Source: JAIOQA01 sp035493675 (lineage in GTDB: Bacteria; Myxococcota_A; Polyangia; Haliangiales; Haliangiaceae). From it: DNA of 21,661 nucleotides. The notes beneath the pieces were generated by a model. It saw nothing but the letters and a program-made list of their open reading frames with translations. It ran no database searches and was not told the origin of the DNA. This document shows, one piece after another, positions 1-7,751 of this stretch. Position numbers and translations under genes: made by a program. How positions within the stretch are numbered: position 1 is the stretch's first letter; every line of letters begins with the position of its first letter. The DNA is taken from NCBI GenBank assembly GCA_035493675.1, contig DATJIA010000079.1:1-21661 (forward strand), written 5' to 3'.

Positions 1-1132
1 GTTCACCGTCGGCGAATACAACATCTTGATCCTGTCGGCGAAGGACGCGACCGGCCTCGAGTCGTGGCTCACCGACAACCACTACAAGATCCCCGCCGGC
101 GCGGCGCCGCTCTTGCGCCCGTACATCGAGGGCGGCTGGAAGTTCTTCGTCGCGAAGGTCGATCCCGCGAAGGTGAAGATGGTCGACGGCCGCGCGGCGC
201 TGTCGCCGCTGCGCTTCCACTACGACAGCGAAGAGTTCACGCTGCCGATCCGGCTCGGCCTCGCCAACAGCGGCGGCAAGCAGGACTTGATCGTCTCGAT
301 CCTCGCGCCCAACCAGCGCTACGAGGTCGCGAACTACAAGAACGTCACGATCCCGACCAACATCAACGTCGCCGATTCGGTGAAGGACACGTTCGGCGAG
401 TTCTACGCGGCCTTGTTCGATCGCACGGTCGAGAAGAATCCCGGCGCGGTCGTCACCGAGTACGCGTGGGATGCGTCGTCGTGCGATCCGTGTCCCGGTC
501 CGCAGCTCGACTACGGCGACTTCGCGACGCTCGGCGCCGACGTGCTCGACAAAGGGCAGCAATACGGCGGCGGCTTCGTCATGACGCGCCTGCACGCCCG
601 TTACGGCAAGGACGCGGTGCCGAACGACCTCGTCTTCAAGGAGGCCAAGCCGATCGTCGGCGGCCGCGAGATGATGGGGCCCAAGGGCGTGCTCGAGGAG
701 CGCGCGACCGAGAGCGACTACAACAACTTCCAGGGCCGCTACATCATCCGCCACGCGTGGACGGGGCCGATCGCGTGCGCGAGCCCGCACCGCGGCATCT
801 GGGGCGGGCCGCCCGACTCGCGCACGGCCGACGCCGGGCCGAAGGCGGCGACCAACCTCGCGTTCGTGAAGCGCGGGCGCGCGCGGCTGCCGATGCTGGT
901 CGCGCAGGACGTCCCCGAGATCGACGTGAAGGCCGCCGGGATCGCGGCGAGCATGGGCGGCGGCAGCGTGCCGCCGCCGGCGACGTCGCCGCGCGAGGTG
1001 CCGGAGGAGACCGAGCAGGCGCCGAAGGCGCCGGCCGCGAAGAAAGGCTGTGGTTGCCAGAGCTCCGGCGACGCGAGCGGCGGCGTCTTGCTCGTCGCGT
1101 TCGTCCTCGTCATGCGTAGAAAGCGTTCATGA
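1..1132 (+). CDS. DUF2330-type protein with MYXO-CTERM-like C-terminus (5' partial)
   Basis: The reading frame is open from base 2 with no start in the window, so the N-terminus and any signal peptide lie upstream; an internal TTG at 26 is not a convincing start because the coding similarity continues before it. The visible ~376 residues begin FTVGEYNILILSAKDA, which resembles the DUF2330 family of exported proteins that I recall from Myxococcota. A Cys pair (CDPC, near base 481-495) sits mid-protein. After a Pro/Ala/Glu-rich linker the protein ends in a Gly-Cys-Gly-Cys motif, a hydrophobic stretch and a basic RRKR end, the layout of MYXO-CTERM sorting signals. It probably acts at the cell surface; its molecular function is unknown. 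The stop overlaps the next gene's ATG (ATGA at 1129-1132), so the two are likely co-transcribed. Assignment to DUF2330 is from pattern memory; the partial status is certain. Confidence 0.85.
   Translation, partial: FTVGEYNILILSAKDATGLESWLTDNHYKIPAGAAPLLRPYIEGGWKFFVAKVDPAKVKMVDGRAALSPLRFHYDSEEFTLPIRLGLANSGGKQDLIVSILAPNQRYEVANYKNVTIPTNINVADSVKDTFGEFYAALFDRTVEKNPGAVVTEYAWDASSCDPCPGPQLDYGDFATLGADVLDKGQQYGGGFVMTRLHARYGKDAVPNDLVFKEAKPIVGGREMMGPKGVLEERATESDYNNFQGRYIIRHAWTGPIACASPHRGIWGGPPDSRTADAGPKAATNLAFVKRGRARLPMLVAQDVPEIDVKAAGIAASMGGGSVPPPATSPREVPEETEQAPKAPAAKKGCGCQSSGDASGGVLLVAFVLVMRRKRS
1046..1129 (+). other. MYXO-CTERM-like surface sorting signal (coding)
   Basis: The last 28 codons of the DUF2330-type gene encode Gly-Cys-Gly-Cys, a short Ser/Gly spacer, one hydrophobic segment (GGVLLVAFVLVM) and a basic RRKR end. 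In the MYXO-CTERM class the conserved Cys is thought to be processed and the protein anchored at the surface by a myxosortase-type protease. No such protease gene is in the window. This is the strongest single taxonomic clue to Myxococcota. Confidence 0.7.
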
Positions 1133-3303
1133 GGAAGCTGATCGGGCTCGCGATCGTGATCGCCGCCGGCGCGTGCTCCGCGCCGACGCGTCACGAGACG
1201 GTGATCGCCGGCGAGCCGCCGCCGGCGCCATCGGCGACGTTGCCGCGCGCGCCCGGTCAGTTCGGACCTTCGCTGCTCGCGATCAAGGGCACGATGCCCG
1301 CCGGCTTCGGCGACACGCTCGCCGACGTCGACACCTGCTCGACGTGTCACCCCGACGTCGCCGCGCAGTGGAACGCGAGCTCGCACTCGTTCGCGTCGTT
1401 CGGCAACCCGATCTATCGCGCGAACATCGAGATCACGCGGACCGAGCTCGGCAAGCCGGCGAGCCAGCACTGCGGCGGCTGCCACGACATCCCGCTCGAG
1501 GTCGATCGCACGATGCTCGGCGACATCCCGCCGAAGGATCTGCGCGCGCACTCGGGCGTGACGTGCCGCGTGTGCCACGGCATCGACTCGGTCACCACCG
1601 ACGGCAACGGCAGCTACGTCCTGCGCGCGCAGCCGATCTTCACGCCCGACCTGTCGGATCCGAAGTCGATCGAGCGGCACAAGCAGAGCGCCACGCTCCG
1701 CCCGCTCGGCGCCGACGTGTGCGGCGCGTGTCATCGCGGCTTCATGTCGCCCGACATGGGCATGCCCGTGCACCTGTCGGGGCTCGACGAGCCGACCGCG
1801 TGGAAGAGCTCCGCGTGGACCGGCAACGGCATGGGTCGCGTCGATCAGGTCGACAAGCAGACCTGCCTCGACTGCCACATGGCGAACGAGGCGGCGAGCA
1901 AGGACGAACTCGCCGCGCACGGCGGGCAGATCATGTCGCATCGCTTCCTCGGCGGGCACACGTGGATGGCGGGCATGCGCGGCGACGCCGACGAGCTCGC
2001 GCGCCTGCAGGCGCACCTCCGCGGGGTGGCTTCGATCGACGTCGCGGCGGTGATCGAGCCGGGCCCGACGGGAACGTGGATCGTCCCCGCCGACGGCGCG
2101 CCGATCACGCCGGGCGCGCGCGTCTCGCTCGAGGTCGTCGTGCGCAACCTGCTCGTCGGTCATCGCTTCCCCGGCGGCGTGCTCGACATGCAGGACACGT
2201 GGATCGAGCTCGAGGTGCGCGATGCGCGCGATCGCGTCGTCGCGTCGTCCGGAACGCAGCACGCGACGGAGATCGATGATCCCGACGCCGCCGGCGGCGC
2301 CCACGTGCTGCGCAGCTTCCCGGTCGGCGACGACGGCGTGATCCGCGATCTGCACCAGATGCCGGAGTTCCGCGCGATCGCGGCCAACCAGACGATCGCG
2401 CCGCGCGACGCGACGGTCGTGCGCTACGCGATGGACGTGCCGCGCGACGTGAGCCTGCCGTTGCGCGTCGAGGCGCGCTTGCGCCATCGCAGCCGCAGCC
2501 TGCGCGAGCAGCGCGCGGTGTGCGCCGACGCGCGGACGCCGGCGGGACGCGCGTTCTTCGAAGGCGCCGAGGGTGCGCGCAGCCTGACGCTCGATCCGTG
2601 TCGCGCGGAGCCGATCACCGAGATCGCGTCGATGTCGACGACGATCGGCGGCCCGGCCCCGGCGCCTTCACGTGAGACGTGGGAGCGCGGCTACGAGCTC
2701 GGCATGGCGCTCACCGGCGAGGTCGGCGAGAAGCTCGACGAGGCGCGCGGCGTGCTCGAGCAGGCGAGGGCGCTCGCGCCGAACGACCGCGCGCGCGCGA
2801 TGATCGACGTGCAGCTCGGCTGGGTCGCCTCCAAGCAAGGTCGTACCGAGGACGCGCTCGCGTTGGTCGCGCGCGCGAAGTCGGAGCTGCCCAAGGCGCC
2901 GCCGGTGCTCGACGCGATCGCCGCCGACGCGCTCGTGCGCGTGTGGCGCTGGAAGGATGCGATCGCGCCCGCGACCGCCGCGACGCAGAAGGCGCCGCTC
3001 AACCTGCAGGCGTGGATCGTGCTCGCGCGCGTGCTCGGCTCGGCCGGCGACGATCGCGGCGCGCTCGCCGCCGCGCGCGCGGGCCTCGCGATCCAGCCGC
3101 GCGATCCGGATCTCCTGCGCAGCCAAGCGACCGCGCTGCGCGCGCTCGGCTCGCCGCTCGCCGACCAAGCGCTCGCCGCCTACGAGCGGTTCCGCGCGCC
3201 CGACGACGCCGCGCAGCTCCGCATCACCTGCGCCGATCTCTCACCGCGCTGCGAGCGCGAGCGCGAGGTCGGCCACGTCCACCTCATGATCGCGCCGCGC
3301 TGA
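1129..3303 (+). CDS. pentaheme c-type cytochrome lipoprotein with C-terminal TPR-like region
   Basis: 724 aa. The ATG overlaps the upstream stop. The N-terminus MRKLIGLAIVIAAGAC is a lipoprotein signal with lipid-anchor Cys16 followed by Ser. Five CXXCH heme-binding motifs are at residues 70-74, 115-119, 146-150, 198-202 and 246-250, resembling the cytochrome c554-like multiheme group. A beta-rich region follows, containing NLLVGHRFPGG (about 340-350), a G-H-x-x-P-G signature also seen in the second pentaheme protein at 16341-17471. From about residue 515 to 690 the sequence is Ala/Leu-rich helical hairpins typical of TPR repeats, absent from the second protein. Probable role: periplasmic or outer-membrane electron carrier or redox enzyme with a protein-docking module. 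Substrate unknown. The 3' end overlaps the convergent membrane-protein gene by 20 bp. Heme binding is secure; pathway is not. Confidence 0.93.
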   Translation: MRKLIGLAIVIAAGACSAPTRHETVIAGEPPPAPSATLPRAPGQFGPSLLAIKGTMPAGFGDTLADVDTCSTCHPDVAAQWNASSHSFASFGNPIYRANIEITRTELGKPASQHCGGCHDIPLEVDRTMLGDIPPKDLRAHSGVTCRVCHGIDSVTTDGNGSYVLRAQPIFTPDLSDPKSIERHKQSATLRPLGADVCGACHRGFMSPDMGMPVHLSGLDEPTAWKSSAWTGNGMGRVDQVDKQTCLDCHMANEAASKDELAAHGGQIMSHRFLGGHTWMAGMRGDADELARLQAHLRGVASIDVAAVIEPGPTGTWIVPADGAPITPGARVSLEVVVRNLLVGHRFPGGVLDMQDTWIELEVRDARDRVVASSGTQHATEIDDPDAAGGAHVLRSFPVGDDGVIRDLHQMPEFRAIAANQTIAPRDATVVRYAMDVPRDVSLPLRVEARLRHRSRSLREQRAVCADARTPAGRAFFEGAEGARSLTLDPCRAEPITEIASMSTTIGGPAPAPSRETWERGYELGMALTGEVGEKLDEARGVLEQARALAPNDRARAMIDVQLGWVASKQGRTEDALALVARAKSELPKAPPVLDAIAADALVRVWRWKDAIAPATAATQKAPLNLQAWIVLARVLGSAGDDRGALAAARAGLAIQPRDPDLLRSQATALRALGSPLADQALAAYERFRAPDDAAQLRITCADLSPRCEREREVGHVHLMIAPR

Positions 3304-3739
3304 TCCGGCGCGCGCGGATCATCGCGGCGGTCGAGACCGCGCCGAGCAGCACGAAGTAGATCGTCGCCGCGATCGCGATCATCGTCGCGCCGTGGACGTA
3401 CGGGCTCTTCGCGCGGTAGCGCGGATCCTCGAGGCTCGCGACCCACGCGCGCGCGATCCACGCGAGCGCGAGGCCGACCGGCGACGCGATCACGAGCGCG
3501 GTGAGCGCGCCGCGCGGCCGGGTCTTGACCAGCGCGGCCATCGCGCCGGCGAGCACGATCACGCCGAACGCCGCCGCGATCGCGACGCCGCGCAGCTGGC
3601 CGTGCGCGACCAACCACAGGCCGCGCCCGGTCGCGCCGAACCCCGACGGGTCGTTGCCGCTCAGGAACGCGAACAGCAGGAACGCGAGCGACCCCGCGCC
3701 GGCCGCCGCGAGCACCACGAACACGAACCGTCGAGCCAC
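3284..3739 (-). CDS. small four-helix integral membrane protein
   Basis: 151 aa starting at a GTG only 8 bases after the TonB-receptor stop, with a weak CAGG-type ribosome site upstream. The frame stays open further upstream inside the receptor gene, but that part is arginine-rich shadow sequence, so the GTG beginning VARRFVFVVL is chosen. Four hydrophobic segments are visible, roughly residues 5-26, 50-70, 80-102 and 121-145, with short polar loops, so it is an inner-membrane protein. I recognise no family. Its position suggests co-transcription with the receptor and possibly a role in the same uptake process, which is inference. Its stop lies inside the last 20 bp of the convergent pentaheme gene. 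Confidence 0.75.
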   Translation of the reverse strand: MARRFVFVVLAAAGAGSLAFLLFAFLSGNDPSGFGATGRGLWLVAHGQLRGVAIAAAFGVIVLAGAMAALVKTRPRGALTALVIASPVGLALAWIARAWVASLEDPRYRAKSPYVHGATMIAIAATIYFVLLGAVSTAAMIRARRISAARS

Positions 3740-3747
3740 GCCTGATT

Positions 3748-5967
3748 CTAGAACGTCACTCTGAAGCCGGTGGCGGGAAGGATCGGCAACGCGGTCGTCG
3801 GCTTCCGCTGCGTGAAGTCGTAGTTGTAGTTGTAGCCGAGCACCTGCGCGTGCGCGTAGACGTTCTGCACGTCGAGGAACCAGGCCATCTCGAGGCCCCA
3901 CTTGTGCGCCTTGCGATCGATGCGGATGTCGAGCTGGTGCGCGGCGCCCATGCGATCGCTGTTGAGCGCGCCGAGCACCGGCACGAAGACGTTGGCGTCG
4001 CTGATGTAGGTCGCGCCGATGATCGGCGTGATCGGCGTGCCGGTCGCGTACGACCAGCGCGCCCCGAACTGCCAGTTGCCGCGCGTGTAGCTGGCGAGCG
4101 CGACGATGTTGTGGGTCTGATCGAAGTCGAAGAGGTAGCGCGGGTCGGTCGGCTGCGAGATGCGATCCGATCGCGAGATCGTGTACGCGAGCCAGCCGAA
4201 CAGGTTGTCGAGGCGCGCGCGCACGAGCAGCTCGCCGCCGAACGATCGCCCGTAGCCGCGGTTGACGTACGCGTTCGCCGGATCCGACTCCTTCAAGAAC
4301 GGATCGCGCACGACGATCCGCTGCCGATCGGTGTAGAACGCCGACGCCGACGCGGTCACGCCGTCGCGCAGCTTGTAGTCGGCGCCGAGCACGTACTGGG
4401 TCGCGAGCTCGGGCTCGAGATCGGTCGGCACGCTCATCGCCTGCTGCAGCGGCTGCGAGTAGCTGCCGATCGCGAGGCGTCCGGTCCAGCGCTCGCCGAG
4501 CTCCTGCGCCCACTGCACGCGCGGCTCGACCGTCGTCGCGTCGATGTGGAAGTAGTGATCGAGGCGGACGCCGGCGGTCAGCGTCGTCGACGGCACCGGG
4601 TGCAGATCCGCCGCCGCGTACGCGCCCGCGATCGACGCGTCGACGGTCTTCATGTACGTGACCAGCGGCAACGTCGAGAAGTTGGTCGGCGGCGGCTCGC
4701 CCTCGGCGGGTTGGCCCGGGAACTTCACGTTGACGTCGGCTTGGTTCCAGCGCGCCTCGCCGCCGGCGCGCAATCGCAGGTGCCGGCCGAGCTTGATCGC
4801 GACGTCGTCGTGCGCTTCGAGGCGCACGCCCGGGATGTCGAGGAAGTCGGGGCCGAGCACGAACTTGAACGTGTCGGTGCCGGCGGCGGCGGTGAGCCGG
4901 TTGTCGATGCCGTTCGCCGCGTGCTGCCAGGTCGCGATCAAGCGCGTGAAGCTGGTGACGTTCTCGAACGTCGCGTGGTTGAGCTGCGGCTCGTTGGGAT
5001 CGAGGTTGTCGTTCAAGAGCTCGAGGCGATCGCTGTCGGCGAGCGCGAGCAGCGAGATGCGATCGCTCTCGCGCGGGCGCCAGTCGAGGCGGAACTGCGC
5101 GTCGTAGTAGGTCGGCGCGGTCGTGAACGACACGTTGGTTCCCGACAAGACGAGCGGGAGGACGAGATCGATCGTCGAGCGCCGCACCGCGGCCGCCATC
5201 TGCAGGTGGTGCTCCTCGGAGATCGGCGTCTCGACGAAGCCGCCCGCGTTGATGAACGACGTCTCGACGAAGCCCTTCGCCTCCTTGATCGCGCCCGAGC
5301 GCGTCGTGACGTTCACGACGCCGCCGATCGCGCGACCCTGCTCGACGCCGAAGCCGCCGGGCAGGAACTCGATGTTCTCGATGAACTCGGTCGGCAGGAC
5401 GCTCTGGATCCCGAAGAAGTGATAGATGATGGGGACGTCGACGCCGTCGATCGTCGTCAGCGAATCGAGCGGCGACGAGCCGCGGATGATCAAGATGCCG
5501 GGGAAGGTGTTGGCGACGCCGGGCAGCGAGCGCACCGCCTGCAGCGCGTCGCCGCGCGTGCCCGGGATGCGCGCGATCTCGTCGCGCGCGAGGTCTTGCT
5601 TGCCCGGCGGCGGCGGCACCGGCGCCTCGGAGGTCACCGTCACGATCTCGCCGGCGGCGCCCGGCGTGTAGAGGACGAAGATCGCGCCGTCGAGGCCGCC
5701 GTCGGGGACGATCACCTGCTCGCTCGAGTCCTCGTAGCCCTTGGCGGCGAGCGCGACGTCGAGCGGCCCGACGGTGACGTCGAGCGTGAAGTGCCCGGCC
5801 TTGTCGGTCTTGGCCGTCTTGCCGTCGGGGGCCGTGACGGTGGCTCCCGCGATCGGCTTGAGCGTCAGGCCGTCGACCACCGAGCCCGACAACGGCTCGG
5901 CGGCCGCGAGCGCGGACGTGCAGAGGATCACGAGACAAACGCCGAAGCCGGCGCGGGAACGGCGCAT
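3748..5967 (-). CDS. TonB-dependent outer-membrane receptor with N-terminal carboxypeptidase-regulatory-like domain
   Basis: 739 aa. The ATG precedes a signal peptide ending near ALAAA (about residue 23). Residues about 27-90 form a small beta domain (SGSVVDGLTLKPIAGATVTA) of the CarboxypepD_reg/CNA-B-like type. EIVTVTSEAP (about 106-115) looks like a TonB box. The plug domain follows, with IRGSSPLDSLTTIDGVDVP and the typical PGGFG...GGVVNVTTRSG end, then a long beta-barrel finishing in the C-terminal Phe of outer-membrane barrels (TGFRVTF). It should import a substrate using TonB energy; the ligand cannot be read from sequence. It is transcribed divergently from the BlaI-type repressor across 99 bp containing a BlaI-like operator, so it may belong to that regulon (inference). 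The small membrane protein gene follows 8 bp after its stop. Confidence 0.93.
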   Translation of the reverse strand: MRRSRAGFGVCLVILCTSALAAAEPLSGSVVDGLTLKPIAGATVTAPDGKTAKTDKAGHFTLDVTVGPLDVALAAKGYEDSSEQVIVPDGGLDGAIFVLYTPGAAGEIVTVTSEAPVPPPPGKQDLARDEIARIPGTRGDALQAVRSLPGVANTFPGILIIRGSSPLDSLTTIDGVDVPIIYHFFGIQSVLPTEFIENIEFLPGGFGVEQGRAIGGVVNVTTRSGAIKEAKGFVETSFINAGGFVETPISEEHHLQMAAAVRRSTIDLVLPLVLSGTNVSFTTAPTYYDAQFRLDWRPRESDRISLLALADSDRLELLNDNLDPNEPQLNHATFENVTSFTRLIATWQHAANGIDNRLTAAAGTDTFKFVLGPDFLDIPGVRLEAHDDVAIKLGRHLRLRAGGEARWNQADVNVKFPGQPAEGEPPPTNFSTLPLVTYMKTVDASIAGAYAAADLHPVPSTTLTAGVRLDHYFHIDATTVEPRVQWAQELGERWTGRLAIGSYSQPLQQAMSVPTDLEPELATQYVLGADYKLRDGVTASASAFYTDRQRIVVRDPFLKESDPANAYVNRGYGRSFGGELLVRARLDNLFGWLAYTISRSDRISQPTDPRYLFDFDQTHNIVALASYTRGNWQFGARWSYATGTPITPIIGATYISDANVFVPVLGALNSDRMGAAHQLDIRIDRKAHKWGLEMAWFLDVQNVYAHAQVLGYNYNYDFTQRKPTTALPILPATGFRVTF

Positions 5968-6023
5968 GTCGGGGAAGAAGCGTGACGAGCACCGCGGTTC
6001 TCGTCAAGCGGAGGGGAAGGCCC

Positions 6024-6053
6024 TTGCGCAGCCAACTACAGATGTAGTAATCA
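6024..6053 (+). promoter_or_regulatory. putative promoter of the BlaI-type operon
   Basis: TTGCGC (6024-6029) and TAATCA (6048-6053) are separated by 18 bp and resemble -35/-10 boxes in an AT-richer island of this GC-rich DNA. The inverted repeat 6035-6048 fills the spacer. Transcription would begin only about 7 nt before the GTG at 6067, giving an almost leaderless message, which fits the absence of a Shine-Dalgarno sequence there. The boxes are weak matches, so this is tentative. Confidence 0.4.
6035..6048. promoter_or_regulatory. BlaI/MecI-type operator dyad (ACTACAGATGTAGT)
   Basis: A 14-bp dyad with perfect 6-bp arms (ACTACA / TGTAGT) around a GA centre. Its core TACAGATGTA matches the TACAnATGTA half-site known for BlaI/MecI repressors. 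It lies 19 bp before the start codon of a BlaI-family gene and 67 bp from the divergent TonB-receptor start. Family match plus location strongly suggests autoregulation; control of the receptor is possible but unproven. I found no second copy elsewhere in the window. Confidence 0.8.
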
Positions 6054-6066
6054 AACGAGCGTTGTC

Positions 6067-6471
6067 GTGAGCGAGCCCCGCTGCCCCGAGCTGACCCCCG
6101 CCGAGTTCAACCTGATGAAGGTGCTGTGGCGGCTTCGTCGCGCGACCGTCGCGGAGACCCGCGCCGCGCTCGGCGAGAAGGGCGACGAGCTCGCGTACAC
6201 GACCGTGATGACGCTGCTCGGACGCCTGGCCGCCAAGGGCGCGGTCGTCGTCGATCGCGAGCGCGAGCCGTACGTCTACAAGCCGGCGTTCCGGCGCGAG
6301 TCGGTGCTGCGTGATCGCCTGAAGGGCTTCCTCGCCGACGTCTTCGACGGCGAGGCGAGCTCGATGGTCTTGCACCTGGTCGATTCGGAGCAGCTCTCGA
6401 TCGAGGAGCTGCGCGCGATCGAGAAGAGCGTCGTCGAGCCCGAAGCTCGCGCGAAGCGGGGGAAGAAGTGA
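6067..6471 (+). CDS. BlaI/MecI/CopY-family transcriptional repressor
   Basis: 134 aa from a GTG. The winged-helix N-terminal half carries family landmarks: LTPAEFNLMKVLWRL (about 9-23), VAETRAAL, and the recognition region YTTVMTLLGRLAAKG (about 44-58), followed by the wing ending YVYKPAFRRE. The C-terminal helices (about 78-125) form the dimerisation domain. Family members bind TACAnATGTA operators as dimers and are released when a partner M56 protease signals. The partner is the next gene, overlapping by 4 bp (GTGA at 6468), and a matching operator is immediately upstream. No Shine-Dalgarno is visible before the GTG. The family is confident. The inducer is unknown; there is no beta-lactamase gene nearby, so resistance is not implied. 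Confidence 0.93.
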   Translation: MSEPRCPELTPAEFNLMKVLWRLRRATVAETRAALGEKGDELAYTTVMTLLGRLAAKGAVVVDREREPYVYKPAFRRESVLRDRLKGFLADVFDGEASSMVLHLVDSEQLSIEELRAIEKSVVEPEARAKRGKK

Positions 6472-7751
6472 TCGCGATCTGGAAGAGCGTCGCGGTCGTG
6501 CTCGTGCACGGCACCGCGCTCGCGCTGATCGCGTGGGCGCTCTCGGCGACGGTCCTCAAGCGCGCGAAGCCCGCGCTGGTCGCCGCGCTGTGGTCGGTCG
6601 TGCTCGTGAAGTTCGCGCTGCCGGTCGGGCCCGCGATGCCGTTCTCGCTGTCCGACGCGATCGCGCAGCTGTTCGGGCACGCGCCGGTCGCCGAAGCGCA
6701 GCCGCTCGTCGCGCCGGTCGGCGCGGTCGGCCTCGCGCCGGTGCACGCGCTCGGTTGGATCGACGTCCTCGCGATCGCCGGCGCGGCGCTGTGGGCGGCG
6801 GGCGTGATCGTCGTGATCGCGCGCGGCGTCGCGCACGGCCGCAAGGCGCGCGCGCTCGCGACCTCGATGGCCGCCGCCGACGGCGTCACCGACGCGATCG
6901 CGTGCGGCATCGCCGAGAAGCTCGGCCTCGATCGCGCGCCCGAGCTGCGCGTCGGCGGCGACGCGCCGGCGCCGTGGCTGGTCGGTCTGCGCAAGCCGAT
7001 CGTCGTCGTGCCGCGCGCGCTGACCGCGCCGGATCGCCGCACCGAGCTGACCGCCGCCTTGACCCACGAGCTCGCGCACCTGCGCCGCCGCGACGTCTGG
7101 CTGCGCCTCGTGCAGGTCGCGATCGGCGCGCTCTTCTTCTTCTGGCCGGTCGTGCGGTGGATCAATCGCCGCATCGACACCGCGCGCGAGATGGCGTGCG
7201 ACGCGTGGGCGGTCGCCGAAGGTCCGCTGCCCGCCGCCGACTACGCGCGCATGCTCGTGCGGCTCGTGCGCGACGCGCAACCCGCGGCCGCACATGCGTT
7301 GCACTTCGCCGCGACGCCCGGCCTCCTGCGCGGCCGCGTCGAGAGCGTGATGTCGTCACAGCGCGGCCCGCGGTTGGGCGCGCTCGGCGCGATCGGCCTC
7401 GCCGCCTGGACGGCGATCGCGCTCGGCGGCGCGCGCACGTCGCACGCCGCGCCGGCGCCGGCCGGCGCGACCAAGACCTGCCACTTCACCGTCGAGCTGG
7501 CCGAGGCGCTCTACCTCGCGCACCCCGAGGCCGACCTCGACGGCGACGGCGAGCTCAGCCGCGACGAGGCGTGCGGCTTCGAGCTCTTGCGCCGCAACCA
7601 GGTCGTCGCCGCCGAGCCGGTCCTGGCCGATTTCGTCCCCGAGGGGTCGCTCGATCCCGAGCACCTCTGTTGCAACTGCACCGACCACGGGAGTACACCT
7701 CCCACCGCACTCGAACCCGTGAACACCTGTGTCCGAGGAGTGACTCCATGA
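6468..7751 (+). CDS. M56-family (BlaR1-like) membrane metallopeptidase with C-terminal EF-hand and Cys-rich tail
   Basis: 427 aa; the GTG overlaps the blaI-type stop and follows a GGGGGAAG ribosome site. Hydrophobic segments are near residues 6-29, 34-53, 97-119, 212-231 and 303-322. The zinc site is HELAH (H200, E201, H204), with E241 in REMACD as probable third ligand, as in M56 peptidases. BlaR1 proteins normally have a penicillin-binding sensor domain of about 250 residues; here it is missing. Instead, after the last helix, about 100 residues contain a perfect 12-residue EF-hand loop DLDGDGELSRDE (356-367) and six cysteines, including LCCNC near the end. Likely role: a membrane signalling protease that inactivates the neighbouring repressor on an envelope signal, perhaps calcium or thiol state (inference). 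It overlaps the DsbA-like gene by 4 bp. Confidence 0.9.
   Translation: MIAIWKSVAVVLVHGTALALIAWALSATVLKRAKPALVAALWSVVLVKFALPVGPAMPFSLSDAIAQLFGHAPVAEAQPLVAPVGAVGLAPVHALGWIDVLAIAGAALWAAGVIVVIARGVAHGRKARALATSMAAADGVTDAIACGIAEKLGLDRAPELRVGGDAPAPWLVGLRKPIVVVPRALTAPDRRTELTAALTHELAHLRRRDVWLRLVQVAIGALFFFWPVVRWINRRIDTAREMACDAWAVAEGPLPAADYARMLVRLVRDAQPAAAHALHFAATPGLLRGRVESVMSSQRGPRLGALGAIGLAAWTAIALGGARTSHAAPAPAGATKTCHFTVELAEALYLAHPEADLDGDGELSRDEACGFELLRRNQVVAAEPVLADFVPEGSLDPEHLCCNCTDHGSTPPTALEPVNTCVRGVTP

Noticed and set aside
739..2487. 582-codon open frame on the - strand
   Set aside because: Antisense to the DUF2330-type and pentaheme genes; Arg/Ala/His-rich without domain features.
3819..3835. GTAGTT-type short repeat as a microsatellite
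   Set aside because: It only encodes alternating Tyr/Asn residues near the receptor C-terminus (minus strand), with three units; too short to be notable.
3850..5985. 711-codon open frame on the + strand
   Set aside because: Shadow of the TonB-dependent receptor on the opposite strand; the receptor has a signal peptide, plug and barrel motifs, the shadow has none.
6067..7751. A beta-lactam resistance locus (blaI/blaR1)
   Set aside because: No beta-lactamase or penicillin-binding gene is nearby, and the M56 protein lacks the penicillin-binding sensor domain.
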